The notes below the pieces were generated by a model that worked only from the letters and a program-made list of their open reading frames with translations, was not told the DNA's origin and ran no database searches. A DNA stretch of 64,000 nucleotides from Streptomyces decoyicus (GTDB lineage Bacteria > Actinomycetota > Actinomycetes > Streptomycetales > Streptomycetaceae): positions 2,852,001 through 2,916,000 of the forward strand of contig NZ_CP082301.1 of the NCBI RefSeq assembly GCF_019880305.1, read 5' to 3'. The position numbers and the translations under genes are program-made. The stretch's first letter is position 1. The number at the start of each line of letters is the position of its first letter. Positions 17,904 through 28,603 of the stretch are shown here, piece by piece.

Positions 17904-18836
17904 TCAGCTCCTGGGAGAAGCGCTCGCGGAGGGCGTGGCCGTGACGGTGACCGTCGGTGTCGGCTTGGGCTTCGCGGGCGCAGGCGGCAGGACGGTGTCG
18001 CGCGGGTCCTCGCGGGGCGGTGCCACGACTACGCCGACGATGTCGAGCTGGGAGAACGAGACAAAGGGCCGGACCTGGAGGTTACGCGTCAGATCGCCGT
18101 TGGACGGCTCGACCTTGACGACCCTGCCGACGGGCACGCCGGGCACGAACGGCTTGTCCCTGCTGGAGCCGAAGGTGACCAGGCGGTCGCCCCGCTTGAT
18201 GTTGGCCTTGCCGTTGAGGAGCTGGACGCGCAGCGAGCGGACGCCCTGCCCGTTGGCGAAGCCGATCTCGTTGGTCTTCTCCATGCGGGTGCCGACGGTG
18301 AAGTCGGGGTCGGCGGCCAGCAGGACGGTGGAGGTGTCGGCGCCGACGGTGGTGACCCGGCCGACCAGACCGTCGCCGTTGAGCACGGTCATATCGCGGG
18401 CGATGCCGTCGCGGGTGCCGGCGTCGATGGTGACGGTCCAGGAGAAGCCCTGGGCGGAGCCGATGGCGATGACCTGGGCGCCCTTGATGCCGTACTGGCC
18501 GGTGCCCGCGGTCTTGAGGATCTTGTCGAGCTCGGCGGCGCGGCTACGGTTGCGGTCGGAGGAGCCGAGCTTGGCCTTCAGCGCCTCGTTCTCGTGCTCC
18601 AGCCCGCTGATCCGGTTGTGCCGGGCGCCGGAGTCCCGCACGGCGCCGATGGCGTTGCCGACCGGGTTGACGACGCGGGCGACGCCGCTTTCGACCGGGC
18701 CGAAGGCGGAGGCGGCGGCTTGCCGGGCGCCATCGAGCGGGGACTGTTCGCCGCCGCGGATATCGACCGTGATCAGCGCGAACGCGATCGCGACCAGCAG
18801 CACCAGCAGCAGCCGGCTCTCTCGTGTGTCCCTCAC
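17904..18836 (-). CDS. mreC: Rod shape-determining protein MreC
   Basis: MreC is a bitopic scaffold linking MreB to the wall synthases. The 310-residue product has one N-terminal membrane segment (about 8-25, LLLVLLVAIAFALITV). A short coiled coil follows (GLEHENEALKAKL, about 75-90). The periplasmic-type beta domain contains DRLVTFGSSRDKPFVPGVP and IVGVVVAPPRED. The tail is Pro/Thr/Ser-rich. It lies between mreB (243 nt upstream) and mreD (3 nt downstream). Confidence 0.93.
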   Translation of the reverse strand: MRDTRESRLLLVLLVAIAFALITVDIRGGEQSPLDGARQAAASAFGPVESGVARVVNPVGNAIGAVRDSGARHNRISGLEHENEALKAKLGSSDRNRSRAAELDKILKTAGTGQYGIKGAQVIAIGSAQGFSWTVTIDAGTRDGIARDMTVLNGDGLVGRVTTVGADTSTVLLAADPDFTVGTRMEKTNEIGFANGQGVRSLRVQLLNGKANIKRGDRLVTFGSSRDKPFVPGVPVGRVVKVEPSNGDLTRNLQVRPFVSFSQLDIVGVVVAPPREDPRDTVLPPAPAKPKPTPTVTVTATPSASASPRS

Positions 18837-19079
18837 GTGCGGCGGCCGTGTCCTTCCTCGTAGGACCGGCCGGCTGCGGGCCCCGCCGGTCTCGTTCGGG
18901 AGTTGAGCGTTGTGCCTGTGTGACGGTGCCCGATGGTGAAGCGTCAGTGCACCGTGTCTGTCGGGAGGTTGTGCCTGTATATCAGCGATCCGCCGGACGG
19001 ACCGGCCGCTGTCGCCATGGTTCCCGAACGCCGCGGACGCCGCTCGACGGCCGCGGCGCGATCGGGACCCCGGTTCCTG

Positions 19080-20111
19080 CTACCTGCGCGGCTGGGAGTC
19101 GAGGACCTGCTGGAGTGCCTCGAACTCCTCGACGCACTTGCCGGAACCGAGCGCGACGGAGTCGAGCGGGTCCTCGGCGATGTGGATGGGCATACCGGTC
19201 TCGCGGCGCAGCCGCTCGTCGAGGCCGCGGAGCAGGGCGCCGCCTCCGGTGAGCACGATGCCGCGGTCCATGACGTCACCGGACAGCTCCGGCGGGCACT
19301 TGTCGAGCGTCGTCTTGACCGCGTCGACAATGGAGTTCACCGGCTCCTCGATGGCCTTGCGGACCTCGGCGGCCGAGATGACGACGGTCTTCGGCAGGCC
19401 GGAGACCAGGTCACGGCCGCGGATCTCGGTGTGCTCGTCCTGTTCGAGGTCGTACGCCGAGCCGATGGTGATCTTGATGCTCTCGGCGGTGCGCTCGCCC
19501 AGCAGAAGGCTGTACTCCTTCTTGATGTGCTGGATGATCGCGTTGTCGAGCTCGTCGCCGGCCACCCGGATCGACTGCGCGGTGACGATGCCGCCGAGCG
19601 AGATGACCGCAACCTCGGTCGTCCCGCCGCCGATGTCCACGACCATGTTGCCGGTGGCCTCGTGGACCGGCAGGCCGGACCCGATGGCGGCGGCCATCGG
19701 CTCCTCGATGATGTGCACCTGGCGCGCACCGGCCTGGGTCGACGCCTCGATGACCGCGCGGCGCTCCACTCCTGTGATGCCGGAGGGGACACACACGACG
19801 ACCCGCGGGCGGGCCAGATAGCGCCGCTTGTGGATCTTGAGGATGAAGTAGCGGAGCATCCGCTCGGTGATCTCGAAATCGGCGATCACGCCGTCTTTCA
19901 GGGGCCGTACGGCGACGATGTTGCCGGGCGTGCGCCCGATCATCTTCTTCGCCTCAGCACCTACCGCGAGAATGCCGCCGGTGTTGGTGTTGATGGCCAC
20001 GACCGACGGCTCGTTGAGGACGATGCCGCGGCCCCTGACGTACACCAGCGTGTTGGCGGTCCCGAGGTCGACAGCCATGTCACGGCCGATGAACGACATG
20101 TTGTTCCCCAT
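19080..20111 (-). CDS. mreB: Actin-like shape-determining protein MreB
   Basis: MreB polymerises at the membrane; in Streptomyces it acts mainly in spore-wall formation. The 343-residue product has the actin-fold motifs: phosphate 1 [11 protein letters not shown], phosphate 2 [15 protein letters not shown], and the adenosine motif [15 protein letters not shown]. The first ATG (20111) gives [12 protein letters not shown] second ATG at 20099 has GGGGA 5 nt upstream and may be the real start. It heads mreB-mreC-mreD-pbp2-rodA; the 243-nt gap to mreC leaves room for an extra promoter. Confidence 0.96.
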   Translation of the reverse strand: MGNNMSFIGRDMAVDLGTANTLVYVRGRGIVLNEPSVVAINTNTGGILAVGAEAKKMIGRTPGNIVAVRPLKDGVIADFEITERMLRYFILKIHKRRYLARPRVVVCVPSGITGVERRAVIEASTQAGARQVHIIEEPMAAAIGSGLPVHEATGNMVVDIGGGTTEVAVISLGGIVTAQSIRVAGDELDNAIIQHIKKEYSLLLGERTAESIKITIGSAYDLEQDEHTEIRGRDLVSGLPKTVVISAAEVRKAIEEPVNSIVDAVKTTLDKCPPELSGDVMDRGIVLTGGGALLRGLDERLRRETGMPIHIAEDPLDSVALGSGKCVEEFEALQQVLDSQPRR

Positions 20112-20333
20112 GAGGATACGTCTGGCCTTCCCAACTGGAGCGAATGCTTACTGGAGGTCGGCAGGAGGTGATGCGCGTTGCGGCGCGGAAGCCTCCATCG
20201 TAGTTCGTAGTGCGCCCACTCGAACACGTCGGGAGGCTGTTCCGCCATTGTCAGCCGTACACGCACCCGCCCCCCTTAATGGTGACGTCGTGTCGCGGTG
20301 ATGCGTTCCCCCGATCGAGTCGTATACACCAAA

Positions 20334-20361
20334 GGGCGACCGATGATTTTGTCGGTCGCCC
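20334..20361. terminator. Hairpin terminator of ndk
   Basis: GGGCGACCGA (20334-20343) and TCGGTCGCCC (20352-20361) form a perfect 10-bp stem with the loop TGATTTTG. It lies 33 nt past the ndk stop; on the minus strand TTTGG follows. It separates ndk from mreB on the same strand. Confidence 0.8.
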
Positions 20362-20393
20362 CTGGTCACGAGGGGTGTAAAGCTGATGAGGCG

Positions 20394-20807
20394 TCAGGAA
20401 ATGCCGGGGAAGAAAATCTTGATCTCGCGCTCGGCGGACTCTTCGGAATCCGACGCATGGATCAGATTCTCTCGGGTGATCGTTCCGAAGTCCCCACGAA
20501 TGGACCCACTCGGCGCGGCAATCGGGTCAGTCGGACCGGCGAGCATCCGTACGCCCTCGATCACCCGCTCGCCCTCGACGACCATCGAGACCACGGGGCC
20601 GGAGGACATGAAGGCGACCAGGGGCTCGTAGAACGGCTTGCCGACATGCTCGGCGTAGTGCTGCTCGAGGATCTCGCGGTCCAGGCTGCGGAGCTCCAGC
20701 GCGCTGATCGTCCAGCCGGCCTTCTTCTCGATACGGCCGATGATCTCGCCGATCAGACCGCGCGTGACGGCGTCAGGCTTGAGGAGGACGAGGGTGCGCT
20801 GGCTCAC
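20394..20807 (-). CDS. ndk: Nucleoside diphosphate kinase
   Basis: Ndk transfers the gamma-phosphate between nucleoside triphosphates and diphosphates through a phosphohistidine. The chosen GTG at 20807 gives 137 residues (MSQRTLVLLKPDAV), the family's usual length, and AGGGAG lies 7 nt upstream. The longer open frame further upstream has no such support. The active-site His117 is in NLIHASDS, and the Kpn-loop and TRENLIH region are intact. It lies downstream of the DUF4233 gene. Confidence 0.97.
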   Translation of the reverse strand: MSQRTLVLLKPDAVTRGLIGEIIGRIEKKAGWTISALELRSLDREILEQHYAEHVGKPFYEPLVAFMSSGPVVSMVVEGERVIEGVRMLAGPTDPIAAPSGSIRGDFGTITRENLIHASDSEESAEREIKIFFPGIS

Positions 20808-20943
20808 GGAGAAACTCCCTGGATATGAACAACGGTCAGCGGGTGCATTGAGGCTACATGGGTGACCAGGCCCTGCGCGGGCCCGCCCCCGGCCTCCGAC
20901 GCGCCCCTGAGGGCCTCGCCGGGGCCGGGCGACGGCAGGCCTC

Positions 20944-21297
20944 CTAGGCGGGCTCCGCCGGAGCCTCGGCCTGCGCCGCCCAACGGGCCTTCGCCTCATC
21001 GATCTTGCGGCCGAAGTGGACCGACGCCCACCACAGGGCCGCGAAGACCGCGCCGAGGAAGAACATCGTCGGGACCACGAAACCGCTGCCGATCAGGGCG
21101 ATCTGCAGCACCCAGCCGAGTTGGACACCACCCGGACGGGTCAGCATCCCGCACAGCAGGATGCTCAGCAGCATCGCGATCCCGCTGACCGTCCAGATCG
21201 TGGCCGCCGACAGTTCGGTCATCTGCATCGCGACCAGGCCGGCGAAGCCGATCACGAAGAATTCGCCTATCAGGGTGCCGGCACACAGCGTGCGCAT
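20944..21297 (-). CDS. DUF4233 small integral membrane protein
   Basis: A 117-residue protein with about four hydrophobic segments (FFVIGFAGLVAM; IWTVSGIAMLLSILLCG; LGWVLQIALIGSGFVV; MFFLGAVFAALWW) and a charged C-terminal tail (HFGRKIDEAKARW). It matches DUF4233, an actinobacterial family of unknown function almost always found directly after folC. The ATG lies 2 nt after the folC stop and the GGAGGAG ribosome site is inside the end of folC, so translation is coupled. Confidence 0.88.
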   Translation of the reverse strand: MRTLCAGTLIGEFFVIGFAGLVAMQMTELSAATIWTVSGIAMLLSILLCGMLTRPGGVQLGWVLQIALIGSGFVVPTMFFLGAVFAALWWASVHFGRKIDEAKARWAAQAEAPAEPA

Positions 21298-21299
21298 GG

Positions 21300-22814
21300 T
21301 CAGCTCCTCCCCATCAGCAGCCGGGCCTCGCCGACCGTGATCACCGAGCCGGTCACCAGCACACCCGCTCCGGAGAACTCGCCCTCTTCCTCGGCGAGGG
21401 TGATCGCCGCTTCCAGGGCGTCGTCGAGCCGGGGCTCGACCTGGACCCGCTCGGCGCCGAAGACCTCGACGGCGACGGCCGCCAGCTCATCGGGATCCAT
21501 CGCACGATGGCTCGAATTACGTGTCACCACGACCTCGGCGAAGATCGGCTCGAACGCCTCCAGGAATCCCCGTACGTCCTTGTCCGCACTGGCACCGACG
21601 ACGCCCACCAGCCGGCTGAACCCGAACGCCTCGGTGACCGCCTCGGCCGCCGCCCGCGCGCCCGCAGGGTTGTGCGCCGCGTCCAGCACGACCGTCGGGC
21701 TGCGCCGCACGACCTCCATCCGGCCGGGCGAGCTGACGGCGGCGAACGCGGAGCGGATGGTGTCGATGTCGAGCGTGCGGGCGTGGTCGGAGCCGACGCC
21801 GAAGAACGCCTCGACCGCAGCGAGCGCCACCGCGGCGTTGTGCGCCTGATGGGCGCCGTACAGCGGAAGGAAGATCTCGGGATACTCGCCGCCCAGTCCG
21901 CGCAGCGTCAGCATCTGACCGCCGACCGCGACCTCGCGGCTCAGCACCCCGAACTCCATGCCCTCACGGGCGACCGTGGCATCCACCTCGACCGCGCGCT
22001 TGAGCATCACCGAGGCCGCGTCCACCGGCTGCTGGGCCAGCACGACCGTGGCGTCCTTCTTGATGATCCCGGACTTCTCACCGGCGATCTGCTCGGGCGT
22101 CTCCCCCAGCCGGTCGGTGTGGTCCAGGGCGATGGGGGTGACCACGGCGACATCGCCGTCGATGACGTTCGTCGCGTCCCAGGTGCCGCCCATGCCGACC
22201 TCGACGACCGCGACGTCCACGGGGCTGTCCGCGAAGGCGGCGTACGCCATCGCCGTCAGCACCTCGAAGAACGACAGGCGGTACTCCTGCTGGGCGTCGA
22301 TCATCTCCACATACGGGGCGATGTCCCGGTACGTCTCGATGAACTGCTCGGCGGAGATCGGGGCGGCGTCCAGACTGATCCGCTCGGTGATCGACTGGAC
22401 ATGCGGGCTGGTGTAGCGGCCGGTGCGCAGGTCGAAGGCGGACAGCAGGGACTCGATCATGCGGGCGGTGCTGGTCTTGCCGTTGGTGCCCGTGATGTGG
22501 ATGGAGGGATAGGCGCGCTGGGGCTCGCCCAGGATGTCCAGCAGCGCAGCGATGCGCTGGACGGACGGGTCGAGCTTGGTCTCACCCCAGCGGCCTGCCA
22601 ACTCGTCCTCGACGGCGCGCAGCGCACGGTCGACCTCGGGATCGGCCGGGCGGGCAGGGATGCCGTCCCCTTGCGGCGGCCCGGCCTGGGCGCGCAAGGT
22701 CCGGCTGCCGGCCTCGATCACCGCAAGATCCGGGTCACGGTCGGTCTCCGCCTCGACCAGTTCGTCGAAGGCTTCGTTCGGGTCGGGGTCGTCGTTCTGG
22801 GGGCGCTCGCTCAC
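21300..22814 (-). CDS. folC: Bifunctional folylpolyglutamate synthase / dihydrofolate synthase
   Basis: FolC adds glutamate to dihydropteroate and to reduced folates. From GTG 22814 it has 504 residues (MSERPQNDDPDPNEAFD); an in-frame GTG at 22835 would add 7. After an acidic N-terminal extension of about 60 residues the Mur-ligase fold begins. The P-loop is ITGTNGKTST (about 107-116). Further family motifs are YTSPHVQSITERI, EVGMGGTWDATNV, TPIALDHTDRLG, EKSGIIK and VLDAAHNPAGARA. I recall folC lying beside valS in other Streptomyces. Here two extra genes intervene. Confidence 0.95.
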   Translation of the reverse strand: MSERPQNDDPDPNEAFDELVEAETDRDPDLAVIEAGSRTLRAQAGPPQGDGIPARPADPEVDRALRAVEDELAGRWGETKLDPSVQRIAALLDILGEPQRAYPSIHITGTNGKTSTARMIESLLSAFDLRTGRYTSPHVQSITERISLDAAPISAEQFIETYRDIAPYVEMIDAQQEYRLSFFEVLTAMAYAAFADSPVDVAVVEVGMGGTWDATNVIDGDVAVVTPIALDHTDRLGETPEQIAGEKSGIIKKDATVVLAQQPVDAASVMLKRAVEVDATVAREGMEFGVLSREVAVGGQMLTLRGLGGEYPEIFLPLYGAHQAHNAAVALAAVEAFFGVGSDHARTLDIDTIRSAFAAVSSPGRMEVVRRSPTVVLDAAHNPAGARAAAEAVTEAFGFSRLVGVVGASADKDVRGFLEAFEPIFAEVVVTRNSSHRAMDPDELAAVAVEVFGAERVQVEPRLDDALEAAITLAEEEGEFSGAGVLVTGSVITVGEARLLMGRS

Positions 22815-22946
22815 GCCGACCAGTCTACGAGGCACGTGTGACAGCGGTGCGCTGCGCTGCCCCCGGCGGTACCGCGCCGCGTCCCGGGGCGGCGGGCGGT
22901 GTGACCCGCCCCCGGAACGCGCCCGTACGCCGGAGCCGCCCCTCGC

Positions 22947-24401
22947 CTACGACAGTGCCGCCTTCATCATGGCCCGTGCGATCGGGGCCGCCAGCCCGTT
23001 GCCGGAGATCTCGTTGCGGGCGGCATGCCCGTCCTCGACCATCACGGCCACCGCCACCTGGCGTCCCTCCCTGTCCTTGGCGTACGAGACGAACCAGGCG
23101 TAGGGCGTACCGCTGTTGTCGACACCGTGCTGGGCGGTGCCCGTCTTGCCGCCGACGGTCAGTCCGCCGATCTTCGCGCCGGAGCCGGTGCCCTTGTCCA
23201 CGACCGTCTGCATCGCCGATTGCAGCTGCTGAGCCGTGCCTGCCGACATGGTCTTGCCGTCGCCGTACGTCGTGGGGCCGAAGTCCTGGACGGTGTTGCC
23301 GCCGCCGTCGGTCAGCGCGTCGACCAGCTGCGGGGTCCGGAGCTCGCCGCCGTTCGCGATGGCCGAGGAGATCATCGCCATCTGGAGCGGGGTCGCCTGG
23401 TCGTCGAACTGGCCGATCCCGGACAGCGCGGTCTGTGCGTCGTCCATGTCGGAGGGGTAGCGGCTCGTGCCGGCCCGCACCGGGGTGTCCACCTTCTCGT
23501 CGTTGAAGCCGAACTTCTCGGCCTGCGCCTTCACCTTGTCCTTGCCCAGGTCGACGGCCATCTTCGCGAAGACGGTGTTGCAGGAGTACTGGAGCGCGGT
23601 GCGGATATCGGCGTTCTTGCAGGGCGCGGAGGCGCTCTCGTTGGTGAGCTTGGTGCGGGTGTGCGGGAGGGTGTACGGGTCGGGGCTGTGGGTGGCCTCG
23701 TCCACCGAGGAGTACAGCCCGTTCTCCAGCGCGGCCGCGGCGACCACCAGCTTGAACGTGGAGCCGGGCGGCAGCGGCTGCCGCAGGGCCCGGTTGACCT
23801 CGGGGTGGTCCGAGTCGTCGGACATCTTCTTCCAGGCCTTCTGGTCGGCGCCGCCGGAGCCCGCGAACTTCCCCGGGTCGAACGACGGGGTGCTGACCAT
23901 GCCCAGGACCCGCCCGGTGGCCGGGTCCATGGCGATGGCGGCGCCCTTCTTGCCGCCCAGCGCCCGGTGGCCGGCCTTCTGCACCGCGGGGTCGATGGCG
24001 GTGGCCACATCGCCGCCCTTGGCCCGGGTGCGGGTCAGCGCGTCGGCGGGGCTCTGGAGCCGGCTGTCGGAGCCGTCGAGGAGGTCGCCGTAGAGGTTCT
24101 CCAGCTGGTTGCTGCCGAAGATCTGCGAGGTGAAGCCGGTGACCGGGGCGTACAGCGAGCCGTCCTTGTAGGTCCGCTTGTACTTGAGCGTGGAGGAGGT
24201 GGCGGCGGAGCCGGTCACCGGTTCCCCGCCGACGAGGATGTTGCCCATCGGCGCCGCGTACTTGCCGATCGCCACCCGCGGATTGTGCGGGTCCTCCTTG
24301 TACTCACCGGCCTTTGCGCCCTGAAGCCAGGTGACCCAGCCCATCAGCGCGACGATGAGGGCCAGGCAGAAGATCGCGGCCCGGCGCAGGGGCTTGTTCA
24401 T
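22947..24401 (-). CDS. Penicillin-binding protein (PbpA-type D,D-transpeptidase)
   Basis: A second transpeptidase, 484 residues from ATG 24401, with GAGGAG 10 nt upstream. One N-terminal membrane segment (about 7-24, AIFCLALIVALMGWVTW) is followed by a short PBP-dimer-like domain and the catalytic domain. Catalytic motifs are Ser214 in PGSTFKL with Lys217, SCN (273-275) and KTGTAQ (from about 419). It resembles the PbpA type usually paired with FtsW/RodA near pknAB in actinobacteria. Here it is a stand-alone gene between folC and valS, divergent from the GT-C-type gene. A role in hyphal or spore wall synthesis is an inference. Confidence 0.9.
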   Translation of the reverse strand: MNKPLRRAAIFCLALIVALMGWVTWLQGAKAGEYKEDPHNPRVAIGKYAAPMGNILVGGEPVTGSAATSSTLKYKRTYKDGSLYAPVTGFTSQIFGSNQLENLYGDLLDGSDSRLQSPADALTRTRAKGGDVATAIDPAVQKAGHRALGGKKGAAIAMDPATGRVLGMVSTPSFDPGKFAGSGGADQKAWKKMSDDSDHPEVNRALRQPLPPGSTFKLVVAAAALENGLYSSVDEATHSPDPYTLPHTRTKLTNESASAPCKNADIRTALQYSCNTVFAKMAVDLGKDKVKAQAEKFGFNDEKVDTPVRAGTSRYPSDMDDAQTALSGIGQFDDQATPLQMAMISSAIANGGELRTPQLVDALTDGGGNTVQDFGPTTYGDGKTMSAGTAQQLQSAMQTVVDKGTGSGAKIGGLTVGGKTGTAQHGVDNSGTPYAWFVSYAKDREGRQVAVAVMVEDGHAARNEISGNGLAAPIARAMMKAALS

Positions 24402-24629
24402 GGGGGCGCGGCTCCTCGGTGGTGGACGTGCGGTTCCGCTGGAACTCCGGCATTCGGGCATTCGGGCATTCCGTCCCACCGTGCCTCGGCCACATGAGAG
24501 CGCCATGAGAACGCCCGGATCGCCCGGCCGGGACAACGTGTCGCCGCCGTTCGCCCTCTTCGACGGCGGGCTGTGCACGTCCCCGGTGATCATCACGAGG
24601 CAGCGCGGGAAGGCAGGAGCTGAAGACGG

Positions 24630-25865
24630 GTGCCGGCGATCAGTCAGCGGATGCATTTGATACTGCTCACCGCCTGGACGGTGCTGTGGTTCGTCGTCGT
24701 CGAGCCGCACGGCGGATTCTCCTGGCACTATCTGCGCACCGGCGGCGCACTGATCTACCAGGGCGACGCCGGCGACGGCTCCGGCGGGCTCAACCTCTAC
24801 GCGCACCACCCCGAGCTCCAGATGGGCCCGCTCAGCTTTCTGACGGCCGGGCTGTTCAACCCCTTCCCCGAGGCCACCGGGCAGTTACTGGCCGCGGCCC
24901 TGATGTCGCTGCTGGGCCTGGTCATCGTGGTGCTGGCGGGCCGCAGCGCCGCCCACCACTTCCTGGGCACCGGCACCAACCACCAGCGGCTGCGGCAGCG
25001 CGTACTGATCGCCGGACTGGCCTTCATCCCCATGTGGATCGAGGTGGCGGTCCGCTTCGGGCATCTCGACGACGTCCTCGCGCTGTTCTTCACCGCCCTC
25101 GCGGTACGGGCCGTCACCCGCGGCAACCCCGCCCTCACCGGCGTCTGCCTGGCCCTGGCGATGGACTCCAAGCCCACCGCACTGGCCTTCCTCCCCCTGC
25201 TGCTCGCCCTGCCGCGGGAGAAGTGGCTGCGCGCCGGGCTGTGGTGCGCGGGGCTGGTCGCGCTCGCCTGGCTGCCGTTCTTCCTCGGCGACTCGCAGTC
25301 CTTCGCCGCGGCGAAGTTCGCCATCCCCAACCATCCGGCGTCGGCGCTGCGCCGGCTGGGCGTCGGCGACCCCGAGACGCCCGGCTGGGACCGCCCCGCG
25401 CAGGCCGCCCTCGGCCTGGCCCTGGGCTCGGTCGCCGTCTGGCGGGGCCGCTGGGCGGCAGTGGTCCTGCTGGGCGCCAACGCCCGCATCGTCCTCGACC
25501 CCAGCGTCTACACGTACTACACCGCGTCGGTGCTGCTCGGCACCCTGCTGTGGGACGTGATCGGCCAGCGCCGGCTGGTCCCCTGGTGGAGCTGGCTGGC
25601 CCTGCTCATCCTCTACGGCAGTGTCTTCGCCGTCCCCGACGATGCCGCCCGGGGCCTGATCCGCCTGGCGTTCGTGGCCGTCTCGACGGCGTATGTCCTG
25701 TTCTGGCCGGTACGCGAACGGGGGCGGCGGGGGCAGAGACGACGCAGGCCCCCCGCCCGTACGGACGAGGGGCCTGCACACGAGGGGCCCATGGGCGGCC
25801 CGGGTACCGGACCGTGGCCCGGTCCCGCGCCTACGCCTGGGGCAGGGCCGCCAGCTGGGCGGTGA
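24630..25865 (+). CDS. Integral membrane protein, DUF2029/GT87 mannosyltransferase-like
   Basis: A 411-residue polytopic protein from GTG 24630; AGGAG lies 10 nt upstream, whereas the ATG at 24651 has no such site. About nine to ten membrane segments are visible. [36 protein letters not shown] and [15 protein letters not shown] resemble GT-C fold polyprenyl-phosphate-dependent glycosyltransferases of the DUF2029/GT87 group. An acceptor cannot be deduced. The last 40 residues are low-complexity, contain a hairpin and overlap the end of valS by 35 bp on the other strand. It is divergent from the PBP gene, from which a wall or lipoglycan role can only be guessed. Confidence 0.7.
   Translation: MPAISQRMHLILLTAWTVLWFVVVEPHGGFSWHYLRTGGALIYQGDAGDGSGGLNLYAHHPELQMGPLSFLTAGLFNPFPEATGQLLAAALMSLLGLVIVVLAGRSAAHHFLGTGTNHQRLRQRVLIAGLAFIPMWIEVAVRFGHLDDVLALFFTALAVRAVTRGNPALTGVCLALAMDSKPTALAFLPLLLALPREKWLRAGLWCAGLVALAWLPFFLGDSQSFAAAKFAIPNHPASALRRLGVGDPETPGWDRPAQAALGLALGSVAVWRGRWAAVVLLGANARIVLDPSVYTYYTASVLLGTLLWDVIGQRRLVPWWSWLALLILYGSVFAVPDDAARGLIRLAFVAVSTAYVLFWPVRERGRRGQRRRRPPARTDEGPAHEGPMGGPGTGPWPGPAPTPGAGPPAGR
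25744..25777. terminator. Hairpin inside the 3' end of the GT87-like gene, downstream of valS
   Basis: GCAGGCCCC (25744-25752) and GGGGCCTGC (25769-25777) form a perfect 9-bp stem. It lies about 55 nt past the valS stop on the minus strand and would serve as the valS terminator, although it is inside the coding end of the opposite gene. Confidence 0.6.
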
Positions 25866-28452
25866 TCCGGACGATGTCCGCCTCCGCGGCCTCCAGCCGG
25901 CCGCGGATCTTGTCCACGACCTTCTCCGGCGCCTTGGCGAGGAACGCCTCGTTGCCGAGCTTGGCGGTGGCCTGCGCCTTCTCCTTCTCGGCGGCGCCCA
26001 GGTCCTTGGTCAGCCGCTTGCGCTCGGCCTCGACGTCGATGGTGCCGGACAGGTCCAGCGCGACCCTCGCACCCGCGACCGGCAGCGAGGCGGTGGCGCT
26101 GAAGTCCTCACCGGCCGGCTGGAGCCGCAGCAGCGAGCGCATCGCGGCCTCGTGCGCGGCCAGCGCCGTACCGGACAGCTCCAGCTGCGCCGGGACCTTC
26201 TGGCCCGGCTGGAGCCCCTGGTCGGAGCGGAAGCGGCGGACTTCGGTGACGACCTGCTGGACCGTCTCGATCTCCCGCTCGGCGGCCGCGTCCCGGAAGC
26301 CGGAGTCCTTCGGCCAGTCGGCGATCACGACCGACTCACCGCCGGTCAGCGTCGTCCACAGGGTCTCGGTGACGAACGGGACGATCGGGTGCAGCAGCCG
26401 CAGCGTGACGTCGAGCACCTCGCCCAGGACCCGGCGCGAGGCGTCGGCGGCCGGGCCGCCCGCCATGAACGTGGTCTTGGACAGCTCGACGTACCAGTCG
26501 AAGACCTCGTCCCAGGCGAAGTGGAAGAGGGTGTCCGACAGCTTCGCGAACTGGTAGTCGTCGTAGTACGCATCGACCTCGGCGACGACCGAGTTCAGCC
26601 GGGACAGGATCCACCGGTCGGTCGCCGACAGCTGCTCGGCGGGCGGGAGTTCGCCCTCCACCGTCGCACCGTTCATCAGCGCGAAGCGGGTGGCGTTCCA
26701 GATCTTGTTGGCGAAGTTACGGGACCCCTGGACCCAGTCCTCGCCGATCGGGACGTCGACGCCGGGGTTGGCACCACGGGCGAGCGTGAACCGGACGGCG
26801 TCCGAGCCGTAGGAGTCCATCCAGTCCAGCGGATTGACCGCGTTGCCGAAGGACTTGGACATCTTCTTGCCGAACTGGTCGCGGACCATGCCGTGCAGCG
26901 CGATGGTGTGGAACGGCGGGGTGCCGTCCATCGCGTACAGCCCGAACATCATCATCCGGGCGACCCAGAAGAAGAGGATGTCGTAGCCGGTGACCAGGAC
27001 AGCGTTCGGGTAGAACTTCTCGACGCCGGGGGTCTGCTCGGGCCAGCCGAGCGTGGAGAACGGCCACAGCCCGGAGGAGAACCACGTGTCCAGGACGTCG
27101 GTGTCCTGCGTCCAGCCCTCGCCCGTGGGCGCCTCGTCGTCCGGTCCGACGCAGACGACCTCGCCGTTCGGCCCGTACCAGACGGGGATGCGGTGGCCCC
27201 ACCACAGCTGCCGCGAGATGCACCAGTCGTGGAGGTTGTCGACCCAGCCGAAGTAGCGGGACTCCATCTCCTTGGGGTGGATCTTGACCTGCCCGTCGCG
27301 GACCGCGTCACCCGCGGCCTTCGCCAGCGGGCCGACCTTGACCCACCACTGCATCGACAGCCGCGGCTCGATGGTGGTCTTGCAGCGCGAGCAGTGCCCG
27401 ACGGAGTGCGTGTACGGGCGCTTCTCGGAGACGATCCGGCCGTCGGCGCGCAGCGCACCGACGATCGCGGAACGGGCCTCGAAGCGGTCCAGGCCCTGGA
27501 ACGGGCCGTGGGCCGTGATCACACCGCGCTCGTCGAGGACGGCGAGGTTCGGCAGGTCGTGCCGGCGCCCGATCTCGAAGTCGTTGGGGTCGTGCGCCGG
27601 GGTGACCTTGACCGCACCCGTGCCGAACTCCGGGTCGACGTGCTCGTCGGCGACGACCGGGATGCGGCGGCCGGTGAGCGGCAACTCGATCTCGGTGCCG
27701 ACGAGATGGGCGTAGCGCTCGTCCTCCGGGTGGACCGCGACCGCGGTGTCCCCGAGCATCGTCTCGGCGCGCGTCGTCGCCACGACGATGGAGGCGTCGC
27801 CCTCGCCGTACCGGATGGAGACGAGCTCGCCCTCGTCGTCCTGGTACTCCACCTCGATGTCCGAGATGGCGGTCAGACAGCGCGGGCACCAGTTGATGAT
27901 GCGCTCGGCGCGGTAGATCAACTCGTCGTCGTAGAGCCGCTTGAAGATCGTCTGGACGGACTTGGACAGGCCCTCGTCCATCGTGAAGCGCTCACGCGAC
28001 CAGGCGACACCGTCGCCCAGGCGCCGCATCTGGCCCGAGATCTGCCCGCCGGACTCGCTCTTCCACTGCCAGACGCGCTCGACGAACGCCTCACGGCCCA
28101 GGTCGTGCCGGGAGACGCCCTCCTTGGCGAGCTCCCGCTCGACGACGTTCTGGGTCGCGATACCGGCGTGGTCCATGCCCGGCTGCCAGAGCGTCTCGTA
28201 GCCCTGCATGCGCTTGCGGCGGGTGAGCGCGTCGATCAGCGTGTGCTCGAAGGCGTGCCCCAGGTGCAGGGAGCCGGTGACGTTCGGCGGCGGAATGACG
28301 ATGGTGTACGGCGGCTTGTCGCTCTTCTCGTCCGCCTCGAAGTAACCCCGCTCTACCCAGCGCTCGTACAGCGGCCCCTCTACATCGGCCGGCGTGTACT
28401 GAGTCGGCAGTTCGGGGGCGCTGTGGTTGCTCTGCTGAGTGTTCTCGGTCAC
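25831..28452 (-). CDS. valS: Valyl-tRNA synthetase
   Basis: A class I synthetase charging tRNA-Val and editing threonine. The 873-residue product has the HIGH-equivalent HLGH in [15 protein letters not shown] near residue 60. The CP1 editing domain (about 190-330) contains [27 protein letters not shown] lies near 530, followed by the anticodon-binding domain and a C-terminal coiled coil (about 810-870). It starts with ATG 28452. The 3' end overlaps the convergent GT87-like gene by 35 bp. Confidence 0.97.
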   Translation of the reverse strand: MTENTQQSNHSAPELPTQYTPADVEGPLYERWVERGYFEADEKSDKPPYTIVIPPPNVTGSLHLGHAFEHTLIDALTRRKRMQGYETLWQPGMDHAGIATQNVVERELAKEGVSRHDLGREAFVERVWQWKSESGGQISGQMRRLGDGVAWSRERFTMDEGLSKSVQTIFKRLYDDELIYRAERIINWCPRCLTAISDIEVEYQDDEGELVSIRYGEGDASIVVATTRAETMLGDTAVAVHPEDERYAHLVGTEIELPLTGRRIPVVADEHVDPEFGTGAVKVTPAHDPNDFEIGRRHDLPNLAVLDERGVITAHGPFQGLDRFEARSAIVGALRADGRIVSEKRPYTHSVGHCSRCKTTIEPRLSMQWWVKVGPLAKAAGDAVRDGQVKIHPKEMESRYFGWVDNLHDWCISRQLWWGHRIPVWYGPNGEVVCVGPDDEAPTGEGWTQDTDVLDTWFSSGLWPFSTLGWPEQTPGVEKFYPNAVLVTGYDILFFWVARMMMFGLYAMDGTPPFHTIALHGMVRDQFGKKMSKSFGNAVNPLDWMDSYGSDAVRFTLARGANPGVDVPIGEDWVQGSRNFANKIWNATRFALMNGATVEGELPPAEQLSATDRWILSRLNSVVAEVDAYYDDYQFAKLSDTLFHFAWDEVFDWYVELSKTTFMAGGPAADASRRVLGEVLDVTLRLLHPIVPFVTETLWTTLTGGESVVIADWPKDSGFRDAAAEREIETVQQVVTEVRRFRSDQGLQPGQKVPAQLELSGTALAAHEAAMRSLLRLQPAGEDFSATASLPVAGARVALDLSGTIDVEAERKRLTKDLGAAEKEKAQATAKLGNEAFLAKAPEKVVDKIRGRLEAAEADIVRITAQLAALPQA

Positions 28453-28568
28453 GACGGACAGTGTACGGGCGCGGATGTCGCAGCTTCGAATCGGTTTCGC
28501 CCCCGGGGCAACGGCTGTCAGCGGCGTCGTACAGGATGTCGGCAGCGCATAAATATCACGCAGAACTT

Positions 28569-28584
28569 CAACTGGCTCCAGTTG
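28569..28584. promoter_or_regulatory. Palindrome upstream of the Pro/Gln-rich membrane protein gene
   Basis: CAACTGG-CT-CCAGTTG is a 7-2-7 perfect inverted repeat, 20 nt before the ATG at 28604, in the divergent gap with valS. It could be an operator or a leader hairpin. No known regulator site is recognised. Confidence 0.45.
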
Positions 28585-28603
28585 TCACGAGGGGAACCGT
28601 TCC

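Noticed and set aside
14907..18863. 1318-codon open frame on the plus strand opposite pbp2, mreD and mreC
   Set aside because: It overlaps three well-identified genes, and its translation shows no motif. Long antisense frames are expected at this GC content.
28453..28603. T-box riboswitch ahead of valS
   Set aside because: The gap is only about 150 nt, and no T-box sequence (TGGNACCGCG) or terminator structure is visible on the minus strand.
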